Positions 11,701-22,765 of a stretch of DNA of 64,000 nt are shown piece by piece (positions within the stretch are counted from its first letter, which is position 1; each line of letters starts with the position of its first letter). The stretch comes from Cavenderia fasciculata (Eukaryota > Evosea > Eumycetozoa > Acytosteliales > Cavenderiaceae): the NCBI RefSeq assembly GCF_000203815.1, contig NW_004457624.1, positions 1,612,001 through 1,676,000 of the forward strand, read 5' to 3'. The position numbers and the translations under genes were made by a program. The notes below the pieces were generated by a model, which saw only the letters and a list, made by a program, of their open reading frames with translations, did no database searches and was not told the DNA's origin.

Positions 11701-14700
11701 TGGGGAATTCAATAATACAACATGTCAACCCATTCAAACAAATTGCTTGGATTTTATGTTTTGATTCACTTGGAAATGACCATTTTTGACATAATCCATT
11801 GAAAAGAGTCGTAATGATTGATTGGGGTGACAACGTTGATTGATATGGAATTAAATTACATAATATTTCAAATGCCTTTATAAAATGATTATCTTTTTTA
11901 AATGATGTATCATTATTTGATGAATTCTATAAAAAAAATAAAAGAGTTTAGTATACTTATTTGTTTGTTTTGTTGTTTTTTTTTTTTTTTTCAAACATAC
12001 TTGATAATCAACAATTAAAGTTCCCAAAGTTTTATCATTTAATAGTTTTGTTATAATATTTACAAAATTTGTTATTTCGTTTTCTATTCCAATCAATATA
12101 TGCTTGTTGGTTAGATAATTTGATATGATATCCAAGATCATTGTTAAAAGTTCTGCATTTGTTTCTTTTGTCAATCTATCCATTAAAAGATTCCAAACTT
12201 GTGACATTGAGAAAAACCCTCCATCATGGTTGTTTTTCTTTTTTGGTACTACTTTTTGTTGGTTTGGTTGTTGACCTTGTCCAGTTGTAGTAGTAGTAGT
12301 AGCTGGTATCTGTTGCAAAGTTGGGGGTGGTTGAGTTGTTGTTGTTTGTTGAGTTTGTTGTTGCTGTTGATTATCTCCCCTTGGTGACTTTAAAATCATT
12401 GAAGATATTTCATTCATGAAATGATTATTTTGAGAACAATGTAAAAATGGACTTGAAAGATTATCAAAGGTCATTTGATACCATTTGGTGGATGATAGTC
12501 GAATGAGAGCTGTCAAAATCTCCTTTCGAATGATTTGGTTGTCATGGTTGATGTGTGACATGATGAGACCCCAAACCTCGAGTGATAGTGCCGGTTGTGA
12601 CTTGGGGAACTTTTCTTCAAACACGGATACCATGCCTTGAATGCTCGTCTTTTGGACATCGACGTTGGTCTGCGCCGGCGGACCACCCTCTCGAATGGAC
12701 CGATCGAGAATCAGTACAATCAAGTGGAATTGAGTGCTGTTGGAAACATGCATGGCCATTTCGACAATGATCTCGAGTCCCATCATACGCACGCTCGAGT
12801 CGCGGTCCTTGTGGATACTGCCAAGCGACGGCAGCACAATGTGGTCGATGATGTCCTCGCCATAGATAAAGTGGTGCTCGTCGTAGACCTGCTTCATGAG
12901 GGCGAGGATCTTTCGACGGATACGTGTACGCGGATCCTTGCGGAAGAAAAAATCGACAATCGTGTTGAGCTTGACCAGCCACATGGCGTGCGACGGGTGT
13001 ATCTTTTGCTGGTGGTGTGTGTCGATGAGCTTGGCAATCGCTTCTTCCGACTTGTATCGGAAAAAGTGCGACGACGCTGTAAACAGCTGTGTCTTGCTGC
13101 CCTGGAACATGCGCTTGTCATTGAGCTCCTCGACGATGAGCACCGTGTCGCGAAGCACGATCATGGTGCTGCTGTCATCTCCCTTTTGCACAATAACAAA
13201 TACACGCTCGATAATGAGAAAGATGAGGTCCCACTCTACATGCAACTCGCGGCCAAACTTTTTGATGAGTCGTCGAAGTGCCAGAATCACCTCAAATGCG
13301 ATGATCTCTTGTTTGCCTGCCAGCGAGTTGTAGAGTGCAGGCAACACGCACGCGGGACCTATTCCCAGCGAATGTATACGTTGCGGACCCCACACAGACA
13401 TGCCCAGAAAAAAGACGGCACCACGCAGCAGCGGGATGGTGGCGCGGTTGTGTGGGTCGTTGAGCAGCGTGCACAGCGCGTTGATGCCCTGGTGTCTGTA
13501 CCGCTCCAGCAACTTTTGCATTGTCGTGCATGTCGGGTCGCACACCTCCTCAATGTTGACCGTGCGACACAACGAGCTGATCGCCATCGATATGCACGGT
13601 GGCGGGATGATGCGTTGGTCCAGTCTCGCGACCGTATCAAAAAACGATATGCAGTTGCGAATGATGCGGATGTTGCTCGACTGGTTCGACAGCAGACATA
13701 TGCTGTTGACAATCGATGCAATGTCGCCCTCGCCGAGCTGTCTTTGTGCATTTTGGATCAGGTTCTTGATCAATATGAATAAATCGTCGACTGGACTATT
13801 GGTCAACCCCTCTTCCTCTTCAAATGAATGAATTGAATCGTGTATCAATAGTGAGTCATTATATCTTGTTGATGTTTGTAATTGAACTATTTGTTGTTGT
13901 TGAATTATTTGTGGTTGTTGTGGTTGAATTATTTGTTGTTGTTGTTGTGGTTGTGATGATGACGATGATGATTGTTGAGATGAAGTAGTACTTGCTCCAA
14001 TATTATTATTATTATTATTACTATTCCCATTATTATTATTAATATTACCTGCACCAGCAGATGAAGATGAAGAAGTAGTAGTAGTGGTAGTAGTATTACT
14101 TGCATTATCGTCATCATCATTATCCCATTGTTGTATAGTTGATATCCATCTAATGAGGATATCTATAATGTTGTGTTCAAAGGGTTGTATATCTCTACCA
14201 TTCTTGACCAACGATGAAAGAGCACGCACACGCAAGACAATCGGTGCCATTGAAGTGGGAGACACGATGGTGTTGTAAAACTCTCGTCGATGTGTTCCAA
14301 GACTGCTATAGTTGGCCTCGATCAGGTATATCATTGCCTGGTAGGCGACGCTCTGGCACTCGATGCTCCTATTCTCCTCGATCAAGTCTGCCACCGACGA
14401 CCACACCGATTCGAGGTGGTTGTCGACACGCATGATACGCAGGCAGTCCATAATCTCGCGCAGATACTGTAGTCGCGTTGGAAGCGGGTACGAGTTGCTC
14501 TGTGCCAGCTCGACACGAAGCTTCTCGCCGAGTATTTCAATCTCCTTTTGTACGTTTGCCACAGTCATGTGACCGTGTCCGCTGTTGTGTGGTGAGTTGG
14601 TTGAAGAGTTTGTGCCGCCGCTGTCGTAGAGGTCGCCGTGATCAAATGAATCTCTGATGTTTGACAGCTGTTGTATCTGTGCCGATGTCGATGATGTCGC

Positions 14701-14850
14701 AGCTGCAGTGTTGAATGACGACGACGACGACGAAGACGATGAGGACGTCATTGTCGATGACGACCCAAATATATCTTTGATTCTCTTGAGTACATTCGAC
14801 TTTGGTGATGATACACCACCATCAAACTTTCCACTACCTCCTCCTTTCAT
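7351..14850 (-). CDS. tsc2: Tuberin (TSC2), GAP for Rheb
   Basis: Negative regulator of TOR complex 1: with TSC1 it stimulates GTP hydrolysis by Rheb. Exons 14850-12001, 11926-11495, 11408-7590 and 7488-7351, all phase 0, give 2412 residues, longer than human tuberin because of Ser/Gln/Asn inserts. Residues about 75-950 form the helical HEAT-like tuberin N-terminal region (for example ESVWSSVADLIEENRSIECQ). A long low-complexity middle follows. The Rap/Ran-GAP domain is at about 2150-2370: ERALSVLDHTFCSETHKFGI, and KRHIGNDYVNIIFSDS carrying the catalytic Asn thumb. The last 45 residues sit in their own exon. The central part of exon 1 (about 12600-13800) is strikingly GC-rich. Divergent from RAD23. 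Confidence 0.93.
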
Positions 14851-15755
14851 CTTGTTGTCTCTATTATTATTATATATATATAGCTACGACCTACAAGAAG
14901 GGAGGGAGGAAGGAACGAGACAATATCAACGTTCGTTGCCTTTGCCTTGTTTGTCTATCTATCTATCTATCTGTATGTATGTAAGTATTGTGTGTATGTG
15001 TATCCAATACTGCTATGATATGATGATGATTATTATTATTCTTCTTCTTATTATATACTACTTAATATATATATATATATATATTTATATATGTAAATAT
15101 GTTGGCAATGACAAAATGAATGAATGAACAAAAGACAGATACTTGTAAAAAATGTTAAAGACAAAGATTTCAATGTTATAAAAAACAACCAAAAATGGAT
15201 GAACGAATGCAAAGAAGATAATTATCTCAGTAGACCACAAAGTGTACAACTTTGTTGTTGGGATATCAGATTCATTATTCATCAATCATCATTGTACAGT
15301 TGCGAGTATATAAGATCCCGAAAAAAATTAATAACAACTAAGGAATAAATTTAATTTGGTGGACACAACTAGTGCCATCCCGCCTACATGTAAAGACAAC
15401 TCCGATGATGATTGGTTGTTCATGGTCTTTATCTGTATGCCTACCTATCTCAAATAATTCTCATTTTCAATAAATTAAAAAATCATTGAGTTTTCACAAC
15501 CTACCTCAAGTGATGATTATTGTTATTTATTTGCATCATATTTCATATTATTAATAATAGACTCGAGAGACTGTCTTGAATTTAGCTCATTTACAAAAAT
15601 AAATAGATTTAATTTAATTAATTAAAGTTGACAAAAAAAACTAATTTTATTTTGAGTGGGGTGAACTCAACTTTTTTAATCACCTAAGTTGTTGTCACTT
15701 TCTTTATTTTTATACATATATATATATTTAACAAATACAGAAGATTAGATAGACA
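14851..15755. promoter_or_regulatory. Divergent intergenic region TSC2/RAD23
   Basis: 905 bp, no convincing ORF. Contains a CTAT tetranucleotide run (14955-14970), a 20-bp AT dinucleotide run at 15064-15084 and A/T runs typical of dictyostelid promoters. A short AT run ends about 30 bp before the RAD23 ATG. Both promoters are assumed to be here; boundaries are not resolvable. Confidence 0.45.
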
Positions 15756-17856
15756 ATGAAGATCACAATCAAGAATATCAACAAGGAAGTTTATACTTTT
15801 GATGTCACAGGTGACGAATCTGTAAGTGTTTATATAATATATAATATATAATATATACATATGTCCTATGATTCATCATCGAATGATGATGGATGACGAT
15901 GATCAACTATTTTTTTTGTTGGTGGTGATGTTGTTGTTGTTGTTGTTGGTCAGCTTATGAATAACAACTGCAGAATAATATCTTATCTCCTCAGATATAA
16001 AATAAATCAATCAATCTATCTATTTATATTTATATATTAACTCTGATCATTCAAATATTTCATTTATTTATTTATTCTTATATTATTATAGGTAACAGAG
16101 TTAAAACAACTTATTCAAAATAAACATTCACACCAAGCCTCATGGCAAACACTCATCTATGGTGGAAAGGTCTTGGAGAATGATAATAAGCTTTCAACAT
16201 ACAATATCACCGAAAACGGTTTCCTAGTTTGTATGGTTAAAAAGGTAAAGTTTAATCTCATATAGATCTATACATATGATATTTTCTCTTCTCTCTCATT
16301 TCTTCTTTGTCTATCTTTTATCGCTATATCTCTATGTCTCTATCTCCGATCACTACTATTGTATTTCTAATTCATCATATTTTCAATTTTTTCTAACAAC
16401 CATCATTTACCAATATTATTGACCATCACATTGATATATATCTAATATAATCAATATTATCTAGCCAAAAGAAGAGACTGTAGCAACCACAGCACCAGCA
16501 GTTCAACCAGCCACCACACCAGTTGCTCCAACCTCTGCTCCATCCACCACCCCAGCATCTACCTCTACCCCAACCAACACACCAGCTCCAACCCCATCCC
16601 CAGCCTCTTCGACTTCACCATCTGGAGGTAACTCTAGTTTTATCGTCGGTCCAGAATATGAAGCTGCCATCACCAATTTGATGGAAATGAGCGGTGCCAA
16701 TAGAGAAATGGTCATCAGAGCTCTCAGAGCTTCTTTCAACAATGCCGAACGTGCTGCCGATATTTTATTGTCTGGTGCAATCCCAGCCGACGAAGATGAA
16801 GACGTTGCAGATGACGATGATGAAGATGTTGATGCTCACCAAGGTATTTATCACAAAATTTTTATTATTATTATTATTATATAGAACCTCCATTAGGATA
16901 AGGTTAAAAAAAACAGATAGATAGATAGATATATGGATTGATAGGAGGAGGAGAGGAGAAAGATCGAATGAACAATGGACTATAGAGACGGTGTGATGAT
17001 AGGCGAACAAGGAGGATGATGATGACGGATATATTAGTTTAATGTGTTTAATGCATTCTCTAATTATCTTATCGCTTTTTTCTTTTCTCTTTTTTCTTTT
17101 TTTTTTCTTTTTTCTTTTTTATTTTACCCAATCGTCGATCTACCACAATCAAAATCTACCTGGCCATCGATCATCTATCTCATTATTCCTACTACTACTA
17201 CTACCATCTCTCTCTGTCAAACCAAATCCTGGATGGAATCTTTTCGATTTTTTTTCGATTCACTTATACTACCTTTTTAATATACGGATTACGAATTTGA
17301 TGACGATCAAATGATGGATGATCCATTAGCTACAGGTGATCAACCAAACCCATTCGAAGCACTTAGAAACCACCCACAATTTGCTGTTCTCCGTGAAGCC
17401 ATTCAAAGAGTAAATTTAAATCACACAACAATAATAATAGAAACTATTATGAATATCCATTATTTACCATTCATTCTTTATTATTATTAGAATCCACAAG
17501 TCATTACCGAATTATTGCAACAATATAGTCAATCCAATCCACAACTCGTTAGACAAATTACCGAAAATCCACAAGAATTCCTTCGTTTATTCCAAGACCA
17601 ACAAGGTGCTCCACAACCAAATCAAGTTGCCATTCAAGTTACTCCAGAAGAAAGAGCTGCCATTGAAAGAGTATGTTAAATGAGAAGAGAATACATACAA
17701 ATGAATGATACTAAACACTTTTTATATTTATATATTTAGCTCATACAATTAACTGGAATGGATAAGCATGAAGTTATTGAAGCCTATTTCGCATGTGACA
17801 AGAACGAGGAATTAACAGCTTCCTATCTTTTTGAACGTGCTGACGAAGACGATTAA
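15756..17856 (+). CDS. rad23: RAD23 ubiquitin receptor / repair factor
   Basis: Shuttle that carries ubiquitylated proteins to the proteasome and, with XPC, acts in nucleotide excision repair. Exons 15756-15821, 16092-16244, 16465-16843, 17336-17409, 17491-17670 and 17740-17856, about 322 residues. Domains: N-terminal ubiquitin-like (MKITIKNINKEVYTFDV, 1-73), a Pro/Thr/Ala linker, UBA1 (ITNLMEMSGANREMVIRAL, about 137-177), an acidic stretch, the XPC-binding STI1-type domain (RNHPQFAVLREAIQRNPQ), and UBA2 at the C-terminus (LIQLTGMDKHEVIEAYF). The third intron is problematic: the only in-phase AG is at 17334-17335, yet the 48 bases before it also read as acidic protein in the same frame (see findings). 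All other junctions are clean. Confidence 0.93.
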
Positions 17857-18110
17857 AATATTAATCAAATAGATCTAAAAATATATTATATCTATAATAA
17901 TAATAATAATAACAAACCAAATCATCACAATAATAATCCCCCTCCTCTCTCTCTCTTTTAAAAAAAAAAACATTTTGTTTTACAAACTAGTTTTTCTTTT
18001 CCTTCTTATTTGATCTATCAAAAAATATATAAACATAAAATAGAATGTATCATTAGAATCGAATTATTAGTTGTAGAATGAATAGATAAAAACTTTGATT
18101 TCATCTTTTG

Positions 18111-19130
18111 TTATTTATTCTTTTTATCTTCTTGACTCTTATTATTAGACTTTTTATCTCTATTTGATTTTGTTAATTGTTTCTTTACATCATAATTTAA
18201 TTGTTCTAGTTGGAAATATTCTTTAACAACTTGGCTTGTAATTTCCAAAATATTTGGTTTAAAGTTGGTTAATGCAGTATTTTCTATTGTCGGATCGAAT
18301 GCAAGTCTATGCTCATTGTCTCGATGAGGAAGTCTCATTATCTCTTTTCCATTTTTAAATAGGATCAATGTTGGTATTGTCTTGGTTTGTGCAGAATCAT
18401 CGATACGGAATTGATGTACCAATGGTTTCCATCGACCAATATCAATCTTTCCGAAATGTATGTTTGTATAGTCGGTAGATAGTTGTGAGAATATAGGTGC
18501 CAGATAGGTACAAGGTGGAGACCATAATGCATAAAGTTGTATCAACCAATAATCATCAACCTCTTTCTTTCTACTCGTACTCAATTTATCATCCAAAGAT
18601 ATTGGATTCAAATATTCAACAGATGAAGGTCCCTTGTAAATAGGATCAGTATAAAATGTAAATATTACTATATAAAACATATAAATAATTAGTACAGCAA
18701 TTATAATGATTAGGTCCGTGTAAAGTTAACTTACAAGCATTAATTATTATATAAACTACAATATGATAGTATGCATCGATTTGATATAAAAGATAAAGAG
18801 TTGAAAGTTTTACGATCAGTAGAGATGTAGACATTGATTGATCAAACCTTAACCTTCTTCTTGCTTTTACAACCTTTACAAAGATTGCAAAGAATGTATA
18901 CATCATAGTTAACTTTTCCTTTAATATGTTGAAAGTAAAGTATTAGTAAGTGTAAGAGTATTGATTGATTGATTGATTGATTCATCCTGCTACTATACAT
19001 TTGATGGTTTATCTAGATATCCAAGTATTCTAAGTACAGGATACAGCGAGACAGATATAAAGTTGTAGATATAATATGGTTGATTTAAATGTTTGAGTAG
19101 CTTTGGATCCAATAATTGACCTATCACCAT
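18111..19130 (-). CDS. tmx2: TMX2-like thioredoxin-related ER membrane protein
   Basis: Exons 19130-18999, 18918-18735 and 18667-18111, 290 residues, close to human TMX2. The N-terminus starts near LNQPYYIYNFISVSLYP, matching the TMX2 opening, with further hydrophobic segments in exon 2 (MMYTFFAIFVKVV and LIVKLSTLYLLYQIDAYYH). A thioredoxin-fold domain follows: WLIQLYALWSPPCTYLAPIF, then FGKIDIGRWKPL and the cis-Pro motif TIPTLILFKNGKE. The active site is SPPC, so, as in TMX2, the first Cys is lost and classical oxidase activity is not expected. The C-terminus KKNK is a dilysine-type ER retrieval signal. Exon 1 was found from the phase-0 junction; without it the protein would lack its first membrane segment. 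Confidence 0.9.
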
Positions 19131-19559
19131 GATTTATAACTTGATCAACATAAAACTAGTTTTATAATTTTTGACTGTCGTTTGTCGAAGTGATGTTCCA
19201 AATATTTAAAAACAAGATAAAATACTCTGATCAGTAGTATTGTCTAATGATTTTAAAAAAAATATAATAATAAAATTATAATTTTATTATTATAGTAAAT
19301 TAGAGTAGATTACAAAAAATGGTTTTAAAAAATAAATAAATTTCGAAAAGAATGGTCCTAGTTGTTGTTGTTGTTGTTCTTCTTGTTCTTGTTGAATAAT
19401 GAGATATTAATGTGCGTTCGTATTATTTGTTTTTACAAAAGTAATATAGGGTATATATAGTAATAATTAATAATAATAATGTCTCCAATATGATTATGGA
19501 CATGATGCGCATTTGTTGAAATGCCTATAGGTGGCTGCTATTTTAAATTGGTGGATTTT
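19131..19559. other. Spacer between TMX2 and four-TM gene
   Basis: 429 bp of AT-rich DNA with a TTG trinucleotide run (about 19363-19395). It should hold the TMX2 promoter and the 3' end of the four-TM gene. No gene or distinct element seen. Confidence 0.4.
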
Positions 19560-20125
19560 TTAAACTGCTGGAGAGCTCTTTGGAGTTGACTCTGTAATAT
19601 CTCCATCCTTTAAAACCCATGGAACAATTGCAGCGGCAATACAAACGAAAAATGATACAATGGTAATAATCCATCCAGTTCCAGGTCCCCATCTAGATTA
19701 AAACAAAACAAAGAGAACAATCATTAATACCTTAACTTTCTTCTATTATTCCTAGCGTTTCACATACTTGGTATTTCCTTCTGATCCTGACCAAGAATCG
19801 TCACATGTTCCATCACATTGAGTGAATCTTCTATTGGGATTGTCTGCTTGGGTGGAATCCTTGAAACCACCTGGAAGTCCAGCTTGAACAGCAATACAAA
19901 TTAAAATCAACAATGCTGCTACTGCAATCATAATCTTTGTAATCAACCACATTGATACACCTCCTGGGCAGAATCTAGCAATGTTTACCTGTACCAAGAA
20001 AGTCATCACCAAAACTGCCAACAAAGTGAGCCATGCCAACGCTGCAAATGCTAAATTGGTATTGATAATATTGTGTACTCTGTTGAAATAATAGATGGTA
20101 AGTATACATAGGTTGCAATATACCA

Positions 20126-20216
<91 letters not shown>

Positions 20217-20486
20217 AACATACTTTGTTAAATCAAAACCATCCCAACCAAGATCATTCTCACTTGGTTCGTCTCCCTTGTCCAACTTGGTGACTGCGAG
20301 AATCTTTGGTGCATAAAAGTAGATAGAGTATTCACCTGGGTTTGGTTCAGCGTCGTTTCTAACGGTGATCTTGTACCATGGTGTTGCCATACCAGCAATC
20401 AACATGCCCCAAACAATAATCACCAACACAAAGACTAAAGTAGTCCATTTGTTCTTTCCAAAGTTACTCCACTCGACGAATAGCAT
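19560..20486 (-). CDS. Four-transmembrane protein, family unknown
   Basis: Exons 20486-20224, 20079-19768 and 19692-19560, 235 residues. There are four strong hydrophobic segments: about 14-36 (TTLVFVLVIIVWGMLIAG), 97-118 (FAALAWLTLLAVLVMTFLV), 130-158 (ITKIMIAVAALLILICIAV) and 194-216 (WIITIVSFFVCIAAAIVPW). The 60-residue loop 1 begins ATPWYKI, and loop 2 holds a CDGTCDDSW pair of cysteines. The topology (both ends cytosolic, long first loop) resembles the claudin/PMP22 superfamily, but the WGLWCC signature is missing, so I leave the family open. The first intron is nearly filled by a CT dinucleotide repeat. A single continuous reading through that repeat exists but would insert a Ser-Leu run; the spliced model is preferred. 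Confidence 0.75.
20127..20214. repeat. (AG)n dinucleotide microsatellite, about 44 units
   Basis: Uninterrupted AG/GA repeat of about 88 bp within intron 1 of the four-TM gene; on the transcribed strand it is (CU)n, starting about nine bases after the GTATGT donor at 20223. It is the longest perfect dinucleotide repeat in the window. Confidence 0.97.
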
Positions 20487-22362
20487 TTCTTTCTTTTATA
20501 TATATCTGTTTCTATCTGTTATCTATAGGGTAGTTATTAATCGATAAGCATTGGTAAAGATAGTTCCCTTCCGTTGACGGAACAATAAAAAAAAACAATT
20601 CATTTTTTACACCGGTGCAAAACTCTGCTTTCAAAGAAATTTAAATGGGATTCGACAGTGTTGGTGCTTTCATGCTTAAAGACAACCATGATTTAGAAAA
20701 CAATCCAAAGTTCAAACTTATATTTATACATCAAGAAAGGATAATTCATCAGTATTTTAAGAAGTGGAAGCTGAATTTTGAATTGCTTTAAATTAATTAG
20801 CAAAAGATCAATGATAAGCAGTGAAAGAATGGATCGGCTGGTTAGAATAATATCTACTACTATCATTACCATTTTGGTAGAATATCATCAATGTGTTGGC
20901 AATAGCTCAATGAAACTACTTTGGTTGGTTTGATCAACTAGTAGTAGGACAATACAAATAGTACTACTGAATGTAATATCAGAACATATAAAATTGGTCG
21001 TCAACAACAACAACAAGAATATACAGAGAGAAAGAATTGAATAGTATAGTACTACTAGTAGTACTATTAGAGTTAGCTCATGATCCAATGCATCTTTCTT
21101 TTTCAAACAACAACAACTTAAGTGCAAGGGAGCACATGTGGTGGCGAGTGGTGGTAGGGTGAATGACACCACCATCTATACACAAATGTGTATGATGATG
21201 GCACTAATACTGTTGAATGCAAGCTGTGGTACACTAGCTCATCTTCGCACCCTCTCTTGCACTACACTTTTACAACTCACACCAACACACAACATAGATT
21301 TATTCAAATTCATATCACATATAGTAAACAGACAGTAGACACATATAAATATATAAATTACCACTACCAACCCCACCACCCATCGAACACTGTCACCACT
21401 GTTGAGAAAAGTGATATATTCCAACACATATCGATCCTATACGCACGCCTAACAGCAGTAGGAGTAGGAGTGTACTGGTTGTCAGCTGAAACATAATAAT
21501 AATAACCAGCTGCTGCTCAACTCTCCAACTGTAGCAGTAGCAACATAAAAAGGAGGTTTATGCATATTACGTGATGATCTTTTTGGATTATTTATTTGTT
21601 GTTATACAATAACAACATCACAAACAACAACAACAACTGAACCAACTCTGCTCAATCATACAGGATCATTAGATAAGGGATAGTTGGCGTTGGGTGCCAT
21701 ATATTATTAATTTAAAAAAGTACTAATTTAACAACCCCAAATCAAACAACAACAAAAGCAACAATAACAACAACAAACAAAATAATATTATTCAAATTTA
21801 TATGCTTATGTTTATGCTTGCTTATTACTAATAATAATAAATCATAATCATATCATAGATAGGAAGAAAAAAAAAAAAAGAGAAGAACAAGAAAGAAAGA
21901 AAAAGACTGCAATTGCATATCATCAAGAAACAGAGGAATTAATCTTTGGCAAAGAACAATCTATCCTCCAATTACATCATCATCATCGCCATCTTTTTCC
22001 ATCTCTACCTTTTTTTTTTTTTTTTTTTTTTAATTTCCACCAAAATTAAATCCATTGGTGTATAAAACAGGATTTGATTGATTGCTTGCCTGGACCGATC
22101 AATCACCCGATTTATACATCAATCGACGCCATTTTTGTGCTCTTCCTTGGTTTGAGATCCCGCTCCTATCTTTATTATCTCTATATACTACATCGAACAG
22201 TCAACTTTTCCAAATAATCCAAAGTGATTATTCTTTTATCCTAGTATATTATGATCATATAACTTATTTATTATCCAACCATCTCGTCCGTCTGTCGTCC
22301 GTCCCCCTCCACGTCATCACCACCCTTAATATTTGTTGATCTCTCCTACAACAGACAAATCA
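20487..22362. promoter_or_regulatory. Long divergent regulatory spacer
   Basis: 1.9 kb between the four-TM gene and the Q/N-rich regulator. No supported gene. A small hairpin TTCCGT-tg-ACGGAA (20569-20582) lies 85 bp upstream of the four-TM start, and a 22-bp perfect palindrome lies at 21046-21067. CAA and ACA runs at about 21600-21800 and an A13 and a T20 run (21868-22032) precede the regulator. The size is unusual for this compact genome and fits a developmentally regulated promoter; that is inference. Confidence 0.5.
21046..21067. repeat. 22-bp perfect palindrome
   Basis: ATAGTACTACT followed immediately by its reverse complement AGTAGTACTAT. It has no spacer, lies in the long spacer upstream of the Q/N-rich regulator and could be a dimeric factor site or a cruciform-forming sequence. 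Confidence 0.9.
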
Positions 22363-22720
22363 ATGAATCAGTCAATGCCTCCACCCCCTCCGGGAGGTAT
22401 CCTACCAAAGAATGAATTGTTGTTCAGATCGTATTTGAGCCAATCCATGCCCACTCTACCTACTCCTCAACAACAACAGCAACAACAAAATAATAACAAT
22501 AACCAACAGATCCTACATCAAAATCCATTTTTCAATCAGAATAATAATCAACAGCAACAGTCTCAACCTCCTCCAACCATGGATATGTTTCCCTTGATCC
22601 AAAACAATAATAATAATAATAATAATAATAATCCCCAAGGCACCCAACAGCAGCAACAACAGTTTTATCATGGAAACCAAAGTCCAATTAATCAAACCTT
22701 GGTTAATTCTCTATTTAATC

Positions 22721-22765
<45 letters not shown>

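Noticed and set aside
12637-13782. 381-codon ORF on the plus strand
   Set aside because: Lies antisense to TSC2 exon 1; its length comes from the local GC richness and the resulting lack of stop codons. The protein is His/Arg-rich without domain character.
17042-17314. 90-codon Phe/Leu-rich ORF in RAD23 intron 3
   Set aside because: Translation of the T-rich intron body; not in phase with flanking exons.
19752-20486. Single 244-codon ORF of the four-TM gene
   Set aside because: Continuous only because the CT repeat in intron 1 has no stops. The spliced model removes the Ser-Leu run and adds a fourth membrane helix.
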